Notes under the pieces: model-generated
Seen by the model: the letters and a program-made list of their open reading frames with translations, nothing else
Database searches by the model: none
Told to the model about the DNA's origin: nothing
Source: Pseudomonadota bacterium
GTDB taxonomy: Bacteria; Pseudomonadota; Gammaproteobacteria; Steroidobacterales; Steroidobacteraceae
Assembly (NCBI GenBank): GCA_025355105.1
Contig: JANYAE010000067.1
Span: 1 to 59,211 of the forward strand
Length of the DNA: 59,211 nt
Reading direction: 5' to 3'
Translations under genes and position numbers: made by a program
Shown here: positions 37,854 to 46,194 of the stretch, piece by piece
Position numbering within the stretch: position 1 is the first letter of the stretch
How the letters are laid out: every line of letters starts with the position of its first letter

Positions 37854-38273
37854 ATGGGAATGGGACACGTCGGCGACGAGACCGAGTACAACACGACGAT
37901 CAACGTCGTGCCGCTGGTCGACGTCATGCTCGTGCTGCTGATCATCTTCATCATCACGCTGCCGGTGATGACGCACGCGGTGAAGATCGACCTGCCGCGC
38001 GCGACCACCGAGCCGCCGCCGCCGCCGACCGAGACGCCGATCTCGATCGACGTGCAGTACGACGGCTCGGTGCTGTGGAACGGCAACGTCACCTCGCCGA
38101 CGGATCTGCGCGCCTACATCAAGGACGCGGCCGCCAAGGACCCCCAGCCTGAGGTCCACGTGTCGGTCGACCGTCGCGCCAAGTACGACTACGCCGCGTC
38201 GGTGCTGTTCGCGGTGCAGCGCGGCGGGCTCAAGAAGATCGGCTTCGTCGCCGACGCGAACGGCGCCCTCTGA
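37854..38273 (+). CDS. exbD: ExbD-type biopolymer transport protein, second copy
   Basis: 139 residues, clearly paralogous to the preceding gene (INVVPLVDVMLVLLIIFIITLPVMTHAVKIDLP) but with a distinct periplasmic part (PPPPPTETPISIDVQYDGSVLWNG, VHVSVDRRAKYDYAASVLFAVQRGGLKKIGFV). In Xanthomonas campestris a second exbD (exbD2) next to exbD1 has a separate role beyond iron uptake; this may be its counterpart, by analogy of order. It ends just before a strong intrinsic terminator. Confidence 0.94.
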   Translation: MGMGHVGDETEYNTTINVVPLVDVMLVLLIIFIITLPVMTHAVKIDLPRATTEPPPPPTETPISIDVQYDGSVLWNGNVTSPTDLRAYIKDAAAKDPQPEVHVSVDRRAKYDYAASVLFAVQRGGLKKIGFVADANGAL

Positions 38274-38320
38274 ACGGGGGCTCTGGTCACGACGGTCGGG
38301 CCGGGAGCATGTGAATTCAG

Positions 38321-38352
38321 AATGGGCTGACTTAAGTCGGCCCATTTTTTTT
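38321..38352 (+). terminator. Intrinsic terminator after exbD2
   Basis: Near-perfect stem AATGGGC(T)GAC - TTAA - GTC(G)GCCCATT (38321-38346), followed by a run of T to 38352. Ends the tonB-exbBDD transcript, so the TPR genes downstream need their own promoter or depend on read-through. Confidence 0.95.
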
Positions 38353-38420
38353 GTAATGCCGGGGATGGGAACTCTCGATCCCAGACCGGCGTCCATTGAG
38401 TGGAGTCATTGAGGTACACG

Positions 38421-39641
38421 ATGAGCACGCTCGCATTTGCTGTCCGGCCGGTTCTGCAGCGCCTGTGCGCCGGCACCCTGGTCGCCCTCGTCGTTGCGGT
38501 GGCGGCGCCCGGTCGTGCGGATGCCCAGCAGACGTCGGCCGAGTTCTTCGAGAAATTCAATCCGGCCCAGCAGGCCTACCAGAAGAAGGACTTCGGCACG
38601 GCGCTGAAGGCCGGCAAGGACGCGCGCACGGCGGCCAAGAGCCCCTTCGAGAAGAAGGTGTCGCTGACGCTGATCTACGGCGCGGCCGCCTCGCTGCGCA
38701 ACTACCCGGAGGCGATCGAGGCGCTCGAGGAGCTCGAGCGCACCGAGGGCGTGCCGGCCAACGAAAAGCTCGGCTACCACAAGGTGCTCGGCCAGATGTA
38801 CGGCCAGGTCAACAAGTTTGACCGCGCGATCCTCGAGACCAACGAGTACATCAGGGGCTCAGGCGGCCAGCCGGCGGACTACGCCGCGCTCGCGCAGTAC
38901 TACTTCGCCGCCAAGAACTGCCCGCAGAGCCTGCAGGCGCTCGACAAGGCGCTCGCCGGCGGCAAGCAGGCGGACGAGGACCAGCTCAAGGTGCAGATGA
39001 ACTGCCACACGCAGGCGCACCAGGGCGAGAAGGTCCAGGCCGTGGCGGAAGAGGCGCTGAAGCGCTACCCGAAGAAGATCTACTACACGCAGGTGCTGCG
39101 CGCGCTGTGGGAGCGCAAGATCGACGACATGGCGCTCGCCGAGGTGCTGCGGCTCGGCTACGAGCACGACTGGCTCGAGGACGAGAGCGACTACGTCAAG
39201 CTCGCCGATCTCGCGCTCGACGTCGGTACGACCGGCGAGGCGCAGCGCGTGCTCGAGCGCGGCATCTCGAAGAAGATCGTCAAGAACGCCGACAAGGTCG
39301 AGCGGCTGCTGAAGCAGGCCAAGGACCGCGCCACCGAGGACGCCAAGACGGTGGGCCAGCTGGACGCCGAGTCGCGCGCCGGCAAGAACGGCGAGACCGA
39401 CGTCCACCTGGGCTTTCGCTACTACAGCATGGGTCAGTTCGACAAGGCGGCCGAGGCGCTGACGCGCGGGCTGAGCGCCGAGCGGGTGGCGCGCGTCAAG
39501 CGCACCGACGACGCCAACATGATGCTCGGCATCGTCTACCGCAAGCTCAAGAAGAGCGCCGAGGCCGAGAAGGCCTTCAACACCGCGAAGGCCGATGCGC
39601 GCATGGCGCCGGCCGCCAAGCTCTGGCTGAACGTGACCTGA
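38421..39641 (+). CDS. Periplasmic tetratricopeptide-repeat protein, first of a tandem pair
   Basis: 406 residues from ATG 38421 (GAGG six bases upstream). Signal peptide LQRLCAGTLVALVVAVAAPGRADA, then TPR-like helices throughout: FNPAQQAYQKKDFGTALKAGKDARTAAKS, YPEAIEALEELERTEGV, LAQYYFAAKNCPQSLQALDKALAGGKQADEDQ, and near the C-terminus VHLGFRYYSMGQFDKAAEALTRGLSAERVARVKRTDDANMMLGIVYRKLKKSAEAEKAFNTAK. The next gene is a paralogue. Together with the TonB block they may scaffold a periplasmic complex, as TPR partners do in other TonB systems; that is inference. Cysteines recur (KNCPQS, MNCHTQ). Confidence 0.82.
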   Translation: MSTLAFAVRPVLQRLCAGTLVALVVAVAAPGRADAQQTSAEFFEKFNPAQQAYQKKDFGTALKAGKDARTAAKSPFEKKVSLTLIYGAAASLRNYPEAIEALEELERTEGVPANEKLGYHKVLGQMYGQVNKFDRAILETNEYIRGSGGQPADYAALAQYYFAAKNCPQSLQALDKALAGGKQADEDQLKVQMNCHTQAHQGEKVQAVAEEALKRYPKKIYYTQVLRALWERKIDDMALAEVLRLGYEHDWLEDESDYVKLADLALDVGTTGEAQRVLERGISKKIVKNADKVERLLKQAKDRATEDAKTVGQLDAESRAGKNGETDVHLGFRYYSMGQFDKAAEALTRGLSAERVARVKRTDDANMMLGIVYRKLKKSAEAEKAFNTAKADARMAPAAKLWLNVT

Positions 39642-39671
39642 GACGATTGCCGCTTAATCGAGGGGTGGGGT

Positions 39672-40931
39672 ATGGGTAACTGGCTCGCGCACATCAAGGC
39701 GCCGGCGGCCGCCGCTGGTCTCGCAGTTCTGCTGCTGGCATCGGCCGCGGTGCTCGTCGTCCCGGCGTCGACCGCGATCGCCGCGGCCGAGAAGAAGCCG
39801 GAGCTCGCCGAGGAGGTCCGCGCCAAGCTCAAGCCGGCGCAGGACGCCTGCGCCAAGGAGGACTGGGACGGCTGCCTGGCGCACGCCAAGGAGGCGCTGG
39901 CGGTCGCCAAGAAGTCCTACGACAAGGAAATGTCGATGCGCTTCATGGCGCAGTCGCAGGCCAAGAAGCAGGACTACGCCGCCTACTCCGAGACCATCGA
40001 GCAGATGCAGGAGCTCGAGACCATCAGCGCCGACGAGAAGCTCAAGAACGCCAAGAACCTGGCGTCGATCTTCTACCAGGCGAAGAATTTCGAGAAGTCC
40101 GAGAAATACGCCAAGCAGTGGGCGCAGGGCACCAACTCCTCCGAGGCCTACCACCTGCTGATGGCGATCTACTACTCGCAGCAGGACTGCCCGAACACGA
40201 TCATCGCGCAGGAGAAGGAGAACGAGATCGACCGCGCCGGCGGCAAGGATGCTTCCGAGCAGTCACTCAAGATCCTCAACAACTGCTACTACAAGACCAA
40301 CGACAAGGATCACCGCCAGAGCGTCATGGAAGAGCTGGCGCGGCGCTTCCCTAAGGCCGACTACTTCACCGACCTGCTGCAGATGTACGAGGAGCAAAAG
40401 CTCGACAAGCGCGCCAAGCTCAATCTGTACCGCTACGGCGTGATGAAGAACTGGATCTCGCGCGAGTCGCAGTTCGTCGACTACGCCGACGAGGCGCTGG
40501 ACGCCGGCGCGCCGGCCGAGGCGCTCAGCGTCATCGAGGCCGCGACCGCCAAGGGCGCCTTCAAGATCATCTCGCAGACCGACCACAACGGCCGGCTGCT
40601 GGCCGCCGCCAAGCAGCAGACCGCCGAGGACAAGAAGCTGCTCGTCCAGCTCGACAAGGAAGCGCGCGCCAAGGGCAACGGCGAGGCCGACGTCAAGGTC
40701 GGGCTCGCCTACATGGGCTTCGGCGAGTACGACAAGGCCGCCGAGGCGATCGAGCGGGGCCTGACCGCCGAGCGCGTCGGCAAGGTCAAGCGCGTCGACG
40801 ACTCGCAGATGATGCTGGGCATCTGCTACACCAAGCTCAATAAGCCGGAGGAGGCCAAGAAGGCCTTCACCGCGGCGCAGCAGGACCCGCGGATGGCGAA
40901 GGCGGCGACCGTCTGGCTGCAGTCGCTCTGA
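39672..40931 (+). CDS. Periplasmic tetratricopeptide-repeat protein, second of a tandem pair
   Basis: 419 residues with signal peptide (AAAAGLAVLLLASAAVLVVPASTAIA) and TPR-like repeats. It aligns with the preceding protein along its length: KPAQDACAKEDWDGCLAHAKEAL at the start, YSQQDCPNTIIAQEKENEID, LNNCYYKTND, and VKVGLAYMGFGEYDKAAEAIERGLTAERVGKVKRVDDSQMMLGICYTKLNKPEEAKKAFTAAQ at the end, so the pair arose by duplication. The Cys in 'DCPNT/NCPQS' is shared. GGGG precedes the ATG; 30 bp separates the two genes. Function unknown. Confidence 0.82.
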   Translation: MGNWLAHIKAPAAAAGLAVLLLASAAVLVVPASTAIAAAEKKPELAEEVRAKLKPAQDACAKEDWDGCLAHAKEALAVAKKSYDKEMSMRFMAQSQAKKQDYAAYSETIEQMQELETISADEKLKNAKNLASIFYQAKNFEKSEKYAKQWAQGTNSSEAYHLLMAIYYSQQDCPNTIIAQEKENEIDRAGGKDASEQSLKILNNCYYKTNDKDHRQSVMEELARRFPKADYFTDLLQMYEEQKLDKRAKLNLYRYGVMKNWISRESQFVDYADEALDAGAPAEALSVIEAATAKGAFKIISQTDHNGRLLAAAKQQTAEDKKLLVQLDKEARAKGNGEADVKVGLAYMGFGEYDKAAEAIERGLTAERVGKVKRVDDSQMMLGICYTKLNKPEEAKKAFTAAQQDPRMAKAATVWLQSL

Positions 40932-40971
40932 CGAGGGCCGCTGCCGCGGCATCGGTCCGGGCGCCTGCGGC

Positions 40972-40992
40972 ACGCCCGGCGACGCCGGGCGT
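40972..40992. terminator. GC-rich hairpin between convergent genes
   Basis: ACGCCCGGC - GAC - GCCGGGCGT, a perfect 9-bp stem, lies between the second TPR gene (+) and the isochorismatase-like gene (-). No T-run on either side, so it may stop transcription only weakly. Confidence 0.4.
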
Positions 40993-41004
40993 CGGCCGCA
41001 CCGG

Positions 41005-41658
41005 CTAGGTGCTTCGCGCGAGTCCCGCGAGGTAGGCCTGCGCGGTCGCGAGCGTCACGACCTCGGCGTACTTGGCGGCGAGGTCGAACAGATTCGCCTC
41101 GTGAGGCGCGCTCGCGCGGTCGCCGACCGCCTCGCGCACGACCAGCGGCACGAAGCCGTGCTGGCAGCAGTCAACCGCCGTGGCGCGCACGCAGCCGCTG
41201 GTCGAGACCCCGCCGATCAGCAAGGTGTCGACGCCGAGCGCGGTCAGCGTCGAGGCGAGCGAAGTCGCGAAGAACGCGCTTGCGTACTGCTTGGTGATCA
41301 GCGTCTCGCCGGCGGCCGGCTCGACGCCGGCCGCGAAGGCCGCGTACTCGGGGTTGCGGCCGGCCTCGAACACCGCGAGCGCCGGCAGCTTCCTCGTGAA
41401 CACGCCGCCGTCGCGCCCGCCGGGCTGGTAGCAGACGTTGGTGTGCAGCACCGGGATCCCGGCCGCCCGCGCTGTGCCGAGCAGCGCGATCGCGCCGGCC
41501 AGCGCCTGGCGGCAACCGTCGCCGCCGTAGAGCGGTGAGGCCTCGAGGAAGTACGCGTTGACGAGGTCGATCAGTACCAGCGCCGGCCGCCGGCCGGGCT
41601 CAAGGCGGCTCATGAAGCCGCCGCGGGCGTAGTTCGCGGCGAGGGTCTCCTCGGCCAT
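41005..41658 (-). CDS. Isochorismatase-family cysteine hydrolase (N-carbamoylsarcosine amidase-like)
   Basis: 217 residues. The family triad is visible: Asp in ALVLIDLVNAYF, a Lys in VFTRKLPAL, and the nucleophile Cys in LIGGVSTSGCVRATAVDCCQHGFVPLVVREAVGDR, preceded by the cis-peptide GGVS motif. It hydrolyses an amide or a related bond; N-carbamoylsarcosine amidase and maleamate amidase are known members with TSGCVRATA. The ATG shares one base with the upstream CoA-transferase stop (TGATG). Association with HyuA/HyuB-type genes across the divergent promoter makes an N-carbamoyl or similar amide a fair guess for the substrate. Confidence 0.87.
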   Translation of the reverse strand: MAEETLAANYARGGFMSRLEPGRRPALVLIDLVNAYFLEASPLYGGDGCRQALAGAIALLGTARAAGIPVLHTNVCYQPGGRDGGVFTRKLPALAVFEAGRNPEYAAFAAGVEPAAGETLITKQYASAFFATSLASTLTALGVDTLLIGGVSTSGCVRATAVDCCQHGFVPLVVREAVGDRASAPHEANLFDLAAKYAEVVTLATAQAYLAGLARST

Positions 41659-42872
41659 CAGATGACCCTGGCGGCCTTCAGGGCCGCATAGCGCTCGGCG
41701 CCGAGCGCCAGCAGCCCCTGGTAGACCTCGTCGTTGTGCTGACCGAGCGCCGGCGCCGGCGAGCGCACGCCGCCTGGCGATTCGGACAGCTTGGGCGCGA
41801 CGTTCTGCATCCTGAGCTCGCCGAACTCCGGGTGCGGCGTTGTGACGATCGCCTCGCGCGCCTTGAAGTGCGGGTCCTCGAGCATCTCCGGCGCCCGGTA
41901 GATCAGGCCCGAGGGCACCGCGGTCTCCGGCCGCGCCAGTAGCGCGAGCACCTCGTGGGTGCTCATCGACCGGGTCCAGCGGCCGACGCGCGCGTCGAGC
42001 TCCGCCTGGCGGGCGCCGCGCGCGTGGTGGGTGGCGTAGTCCGGGTCCTTGGCGAGGCCGGGCTCGCCCATCGCGAGCGCGAGGCGCGCGAACACCGTGT
42101 CCTGGTTGGCGGCGATCAGCACCAGGCCGTCGCGGGTCGGGTAGACGTTCGACGGCGCCACGTTCGGCAGGATCGCGCCGGTGCGCTCGCGGATGAAGCC
42201 GCGCTGGTCGAAGTCGGTGATCAGGGACTCCATCATCGCCAGCACCGCCTCGTAGATCGCCGAGTCGACCACCTGGCCGCGGCCGGTGCGCTCGCGATAG
42301 TGCAGCGCCGAGAGCGCGCCGAGGCTCGCGAAGGTGGCGGCGAGCGAGTCGCCGATGCTGATGCCCATGCGCGACGGCGGCGTCGCCGGGTCGCCGACCA
42401 CGTAGCGCAGGCCTCCCATGGCCTCGCCGATGGCGCCGAAGCCCGGATCGCGGGCCCGCGGCCCGGTCTGGCCGAAGCCGGACACCCGGATCAAGATCAG
42501 CCGCGGGTTGACCGCCGACAGCTCCTCCCAGCCGAGACCCCACTTCTCGAGGGTGCCCGGGCGGAAGTTCTCGAGCACGAAGTCGGCCTTCGCGACCAGG
42601 CTCTTGAGGAGTGCCTGGCCGTCCGGCTGGCGCAGGTCGAGCGTGATGGCCTTCTTGTTGCGCGCGACCACCGGCCACCATAGCGAGGGCTCACCTTCCT
42701 GCTGGCGGCCCCAGACCCGCATCGGGTCACCCTGGCCCGGCGGCTCGATCTTGATGATCTCGGCGCCTAGGTCGCCGAGCAGCTGGCCGCAGAAGGGCCC
42801 GGCGAGCAGCGTGCCGAGTTCAAGCACCCGCAGGTCCGACAACGGGCCGTTCTTGAAGGCAGGATCGGTCAT
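41658..42872 (-). CDS. CaiB/BaiF family (class III) CoA-transferase
   Basis: 404 residues. Typical N-terminus: LSDLRVLELGTLLAGPFCGQLLGDLGAEIIKIEPPGQGDPMR, then NKKAITLDLRQPDGQALLKSLVAKADFVLENFRPGTLEKWGLG and ILIRVSGFGQTGPRARDPGFGAIGEAMGGL, with the catalytic Asp in the RDPGF segment. It moves CoA between two acids. It is coupled to the isochorismatase-like gene and divergent from an HMG-CoA-lyase-like gene; a GntR-type operator overlaps its -10. Confidence 0.93.
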   Translation of the reverse strand: MTDPAFKNGPLSDLRVLELGTLLAGPFCGQLLGDLGAEIIKIEPPGQGDPMRVWGRQQEGEPSLWWPVVARNKKAITLDLRQPDGQALLKSLVAKADFVLENFRPGTLEKWGLGWEELSAVNPRLILIRVSGFGQTGPRARDPGFGAIGEAMGGLRYVVGDPATPPSRMGISIGDSLAATFASLGALSALHYRERTGRGQVVDSAIYEAVLAMMESLITDFDQRGFIRERTGAILPNVAPSNVYPTRDGLVLIAANQDTVFARLALAMGEPGLAKDPDYATHHARGARQAELDARVGRWTRSMSTHEVLALLARPETAVPSGLIYRAPEMLEDPHFKAREAIVTTPHPEFGELRMQNVAPKLSESPGGVRSPAPALGQHNDEVYQGLLALGAERYAALKAARVI

Positions 42873-42900
42873 GGCAGGGTTCCGTGTCGGGCGTGTCGCG

Positions 42901-42911
42901 CTGTATACAAT
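42901..42911. promoter_or_regulatory. GntR-type operator, copy 1
   Basis: CTGTATACAAT, with the perfect palindrome TGTATACA at 42902-42909. It coincides with the -10 of the minus-strand promoter. An identical 11-mer lies 66 bp away over the plus-strand promoter. Probable target of the GntR/FCD protein encoded at 48153-48782. Confidence 0.78.
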
Positions 42912-42930
42912 TGCGCCGGTGCCGGGTCAA
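42902..42930 (-). promoter_or_regulatory. Predicted promoter of the CoA-transferase/hydrolase pair
   Basis: On the minus strand TTGACC (42930-42925), 17-bp spacer, TATACA (42907-42902). Strong sigma-70 match whose -10 is inside the operator. Confidence 0.7.
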
Positions 42931-42966
42931 GCAAACGGCACCGAGGGCTTGGGGGTCCGGGGGATC

Positions 42967-42977
42967 CTGTATACAAT
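42967..42977. promoter_or_regulatory. GntR-type operator, copy 2, over the plus-strand promoter
   Basis: Second CTGTATACAAT. TATACA at 42970-42975 is the likely -10 of the lyase-hyuAB-gntR unit, with TTGGGG at 42949-42954 as a poor -35 (15-bp spacer). The two operator copies let one repressor silence both directions. Confidence 0.75.
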
Positions 42978-43016
42978 CGGCCCGTCCACTAGCCCTTGCG
43001 TCGCGAGGACGCGCCC

Positions 43017-43937
43017 GTGAGCCAGCTGCCGAACACCGTCGAAATCGTCGAAGTCGGGCCGCGCGACGGCCTCCAGAATGAGCCGACGGTGATGTCGACC
43101 GCAAGCAAGGTCGAGTTCATCGGGCAGGCGCTCGCCGCCGGGTTGCGGCGCATCGAGGTCGCGAGCTTCGTCAACCCCAAGCGTGTGCCGCAGATGGCCG
43201 ACGCCGAGGCGGTGCTGGCGGCACTGCCGCGGCGCGCCGACGTCCACTACGTCGGCCTGGTGCTCAACCGCCGCGGCTTCGACCGCGCGCTGGCCGCCGG
43301 CTGCACCGAGGTCGGCATGGCGGTGGTGGCGAGCAACACCTTCAACGAGCGCAACCAGGGCGTGACCACCGAGGAGTCGATCGCCAGCTGGCTCGACATC
43401 GCGCGCAGCGCGCGCGCCCTCGGGCTGCGCGCCCAGGTCACGGTGTCGACCGCCTTCGGCTGTCCCTTCGAGGGCGAGATCCCGGTCGCGCGCGTGGTCG
43501 AGATCGCGCGCCGCGTCGCCGAGGGCGGACCCTTCGAGCTCGCGCTGGCCGACACGATCGGCGTCGGCGTGCCGAGCCAGGTGACCGAGCTGGTGGGCCG
43601 GGTCCGCGAGGCGCTGCCGGGCATGGCGTTGCGCTGCCACTTCCACAATACGCGCAACACCGGGCTCGCCAACGCCTATGCCGCCGTGGCCGCCGGCGTC
43701 GCGGTGCTCGATGCCAGCATCGGCGGCATCGGCGGCTGCCCGTTCGCACCGGCGGCCACCGGCAATATTCCGACCGAGGACCTGGTCTACATGCTGGCGC
43801 GGATGGGGATCCGCACCGGCGTTGATCTCGAAGCGCTGATCGCGACCGGCCGCTGGCTCGAGGGCGAGCTCGGCCGCCCCGTGCCGGGCGCGCTGGTCAA
43901 GGCCGGCTCGTTCCCGAAGGCCGCCGCCAGCGCCTGA
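43017..43937 (+). CDS. HMG-CoA lyase-like enzyme (DRE-TIM metallolyase)
   Basis: 306 residues from a GTG with GAGGA eight bases upstream. Signatures: VEIVEVGPRDGLQNEP, IEVASFVNPKRVPQMADAEAV, ADTIGVGVPSQV, CHFHNTRNTGLANAYAAVAAG, and the HMG-CoA lyase active-site loop DASIGGIGGCPFAPAATGNIPTEDLVYML with the catalytic Cys. It cleaves a 3-hydroxy-3-methylacyl-CoA such as HMG-CoA or citramalyl-CoA. Pairing with a CaiB-type CoA-transferase suggests a route that activates a dicarboxylate and then cleaves it; exact substrate unknown. Confidence 0.92.
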   Translation: MSQLPNTVEIVEVGPRDGLQNEPTVMSTASKVEFIGQALAAGLRRIEVASFVNPKRVPQMADAEAVLAALPRRADVHYVGLVLNRRGFDRALAAGCTEVGMAVVASNTFNERNQGVTTEESIASWLDIARSARALGLRAQVTVSTAFGCPFEGEIPVARVVEIARRVAEGGPFELALADTIGVGVPSQVTELVGRVREALPGMALRCHFHNTRNTGLANAYAAVAAGVAVLDASIGGIGGCPFAPAATGNIPTEDLVYMLARMGIRTGVDLEALIATGRWLEGELGRPVPGALVKAGSFPKAAASA

Positions 43938-44001
43938 AGGCGCGCCGCACGGGGCCGGCACAGCGGTTGTTGAGTTCGCATCGTCACCGCGAGGGGCACG
44001 C

Positions 44002-46173
44002 ATGAGTTATCGATTGGGCGTCGACGTGGGTGGGACCTTCACCGACCTGCTGCTGGTCAACGAATCGACCGGCCAGACCTGGACCGCCAAGGTGCCGAGC
44101 ACGCCGGCGGACCAGTCGCTCGGCGTGCTGAACGGCATCGCCCGGGTGTGCGAGCGCGCCGGCATCGACGCCGAGCGCATCGACCACGTGATGCACGGCA
44201 CCACGGTCGCGACCAACACCGTGCTGACCGGCACCGGCGCGCGCTGTGGGCTGGTCACCACGCAGGGCTTTCGGCAGGTGCTGCAGATCGCGCGCAGCTT
44301 CGTGCCCGGCGGCCTCGGCGGCTGGGTGATCTACAACAAGTCGCTGCCGATGGCGCCGTTGTCGTGCACGATCGAGGCCCACGAGCGCATCAGCGCCAAG
44401 GGCGAGGTGGTGCGAGCGCTCGACGAGCAGCAGCTGCGCGGCCAGCTGCACACGCTGAAGGCCAAGCGCATCGAGGCGCTGACGGTGTCGCTGGTCAATG
44501 CCTACGCCAACGACCGGCACGAGAAGCGCATCAAGGAGATCGCCCGCGAGGAGCTGCCCGGGATCCCGGTGTCGCTGTCGTCCGAGGTCGTGCCGGAGAT
44601 GCAGGAATACGAGCGCACCGTGACCACGGTCGCGAACTCCTACGTGCGGCCGCGCGTGCAGAAGTACGTGCACAACCTGCAGAGCCAGCTGGCCGCCAAG
44701 AGCAAGGGCGTCAAGCTGCACATCCTGCGCTCCGACGGCGGCCTGGCCTCGGCGAAATCCTCCGAGGAGTACCCGGTCAACCTGCTGATGTCCGGCCCTG
44801 CCGGCGGCGTCACCGGCGCGCTGTGGGTCGCGGTCCAGGCGGGCTTTCGCAACCTGCTGACGGTCGACGTCGGCGGCACGTCCACCGACGTCGCGCTGAT
44901 CATGAACGGCGAGCCGCGGCTGCGGCGCGAGACCACGGTCGGCGACGTCACCGTGCGCGCCTCGTCGGTCGACATCCGCACCGTCGGCGCCGGCGGCGGC
45001 TCGATCGCCCACGTGCCCGAGCTGACCAAGGCGCTGCGCGTCGGGCCGCAGTCGGCCGGTGCCGACCCCGGACCCGCGGCCTACGGCCGCGGCGGCGTCG
45101 AGCCCACCGTCACCGACGCCAACGTGGTGCTCGGCTACCTGCCCGAGTTGCAGCGCCTCGGCGGCGACATGGAGCTCGACCGCAAGCTGGCGCACGCCGC
45201 GGTGCAGAAGGTCGGCGACGCGCTCGGCAAGACCGTCAAGGACGCGGCGCTCGGCATCTACGACATCGTCAACGAGAACATGGTCGGCGCGCTCCGGCTG
45301 GTCTCGGTCGAGCAGGGCCACGACCCGCGCGACTACGCGCTGATCGCCTTCGGCGGCGCAGGTCCGCTGCACGCCAACGCGCTGTCGCGGCTGCTGGGTG
45401 CCTGGCCGTCGATCATCCCGCCTGGCCCCGGCGTGCTGTGTGCGCTCGGCGACGCGACCACGGCGGTGCGCGACGAGTCGGCGCGGACCTTCATCCGCAA
45501 GTTCGCCGACACCACGCCGCGGGAAGTGCACAAGGTGCTCGGCGAACTCGCCAGCGACGCGGCGCGCGCGCTCGAGCGCGAGAACGTGCCGCGCGCCGAG
45601 ATGCGCATCGGCTACCAGGTGGACATCCGCTACCACGGCCAGGGCCTGCAGCTGACCGTCAACGTCGACCTCAAGGACCTCGACCGGCGCGGCCTCGACG
45701 CGATCGCCGAGCCCTTCGATGCCGAGCACAAGCGGCTGTTCACCTTCGTGCTGCCGCTCGAGCACGAACTCGTCAACCTGCGCGCCTTCGTGCAGGGACG
45801 CGGTATCACGATCGACCGGCCGGTGCTCGCCAAGGGCGGCCCGGATCCGAAGGCGGCGGCGGTCGGCCGGCAGAAGGCCTACATGGACGGGCGGGACTGC
45901 ACCGCGACGGTCTACGACCGCGCCAGGCTCAAGGCCGGCAACCGGATCGCGGGTCCCGCGATCGTCATGGAGATGGACTCGACGACGGTGATCCTGCCGC
46001 GCCACCACGGCGTGGTGGACCGCTACGGCAACATCCTGATCTACCCGGACGGCTACCGGGCGAAGCCGGCCGCCAAGGCCGCGCCGAGGGGGACAGCCAG
46101 GGCCAAGGCCAAGGCCAAGGCCAAGGCGCCCCCGAGGCTGCGCGCCCGGTCCGCCGCCAAGCGTCGCCGTTAA
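44002..46173 (+). CDS. Hydantoinase/oxoprolinase family subunit A (HyuA-like)
   Basis: 723 residues. ATPase-like N-terminal domain: MSYRLGVDVGGTFTDLLLVNESTG, DHVMHGTTVATNTVLTGTGARCGLVTTQGFRQVLQIARSFVPGGLGGWV. The main domain has EVVPEMQEYERTVTTVANSYVRP, ILRSDGGLASAKSSEEYPVNLLMSGPAGGVTGA, LLTVDVGGTSTDVALI and SAGADPGPAAYGRGG. Relatives are the ATP-dependent N-methylhydantoinase, 5-oxoprolinase, and acetone/acetophenone carboxylase subunits. GAGGGG is six bases upstream. The C-terminus carries a Lys/Ala/Arg tail (about residues 693-723) encoded partly by GGCCAA repeats, unusual for the family. HyuB follows 21 bp later. Confidence 0.92.
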   Translation: MSYRLGVDVGGTFTDLLLVNESTGQTWTAKVPSTPADQSLGVLNGIARVCERAGIDAERIDHVMHGTTVATNTVLTGTGARCGLVTTQGFRQVLQIARSFVPGGLGGWVIYNKSLPMAPLSCTIEAHERISAKGEVVRALDEQQLRGQLHTLKAKRIEALTVSLVNAYANDRHEKRIKEIAREELPGIPVSLSSEVVPEMQEYERTVTTVANSYVRPRVQKYVHNLQSQLAAKSKGVKLHILRSDGGLASAKSSEEYPVNLLMSGPAGGVTGALWVAVQAGFRNLLTVDVGGTSTDVALIMNGEPRLRRETTVGDVTVRASSVDIRTVGAGGGSIAHVPELTKALRVGPQSAGADPGPAAYGRGGVEPTVTDANVVLGYLPELQRLGGDMELDRKLAHAAVQKVGDALGKTVKDAALGIYDIVNENMVGALRLVSVEQGHDPRDYALIAFGGAGPLHANALSRLLGAWPSIIPPGPGVLCALGDATTAVRDESARTFIRKFADTTPREVHKVLGELASDAARALERENVPRAEMRIGYQVDIRYHGQGLQLTVNVDLKDLDRRGLDAIAEPFDAEHKRLFTFVLPLEHELVNLRAFVQGRGITIDRPVLAKGGPDPKAAAVGRQKAYMDGRDCTATVYDRARLKAGNRIAGPAIVMEMDSTTVILPRHHGVVDRYGNILIYPDGYRAKPAAKAAPRGTARAKAKAKAKAPPRLRARSAAKRRR
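46101..46124 (+). repeat. Four tandem GGCCAA hexamers inside the hyuA-like gene
   Basis: Codes for alternating Ala-Lys in the basic C-terminal tail. Repeat-number variation would change tail length without shifting the frame. Confidence 0.9.
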
Positions 46174-46194
46174 CCGCCTGCCGGGAGCACAGAC

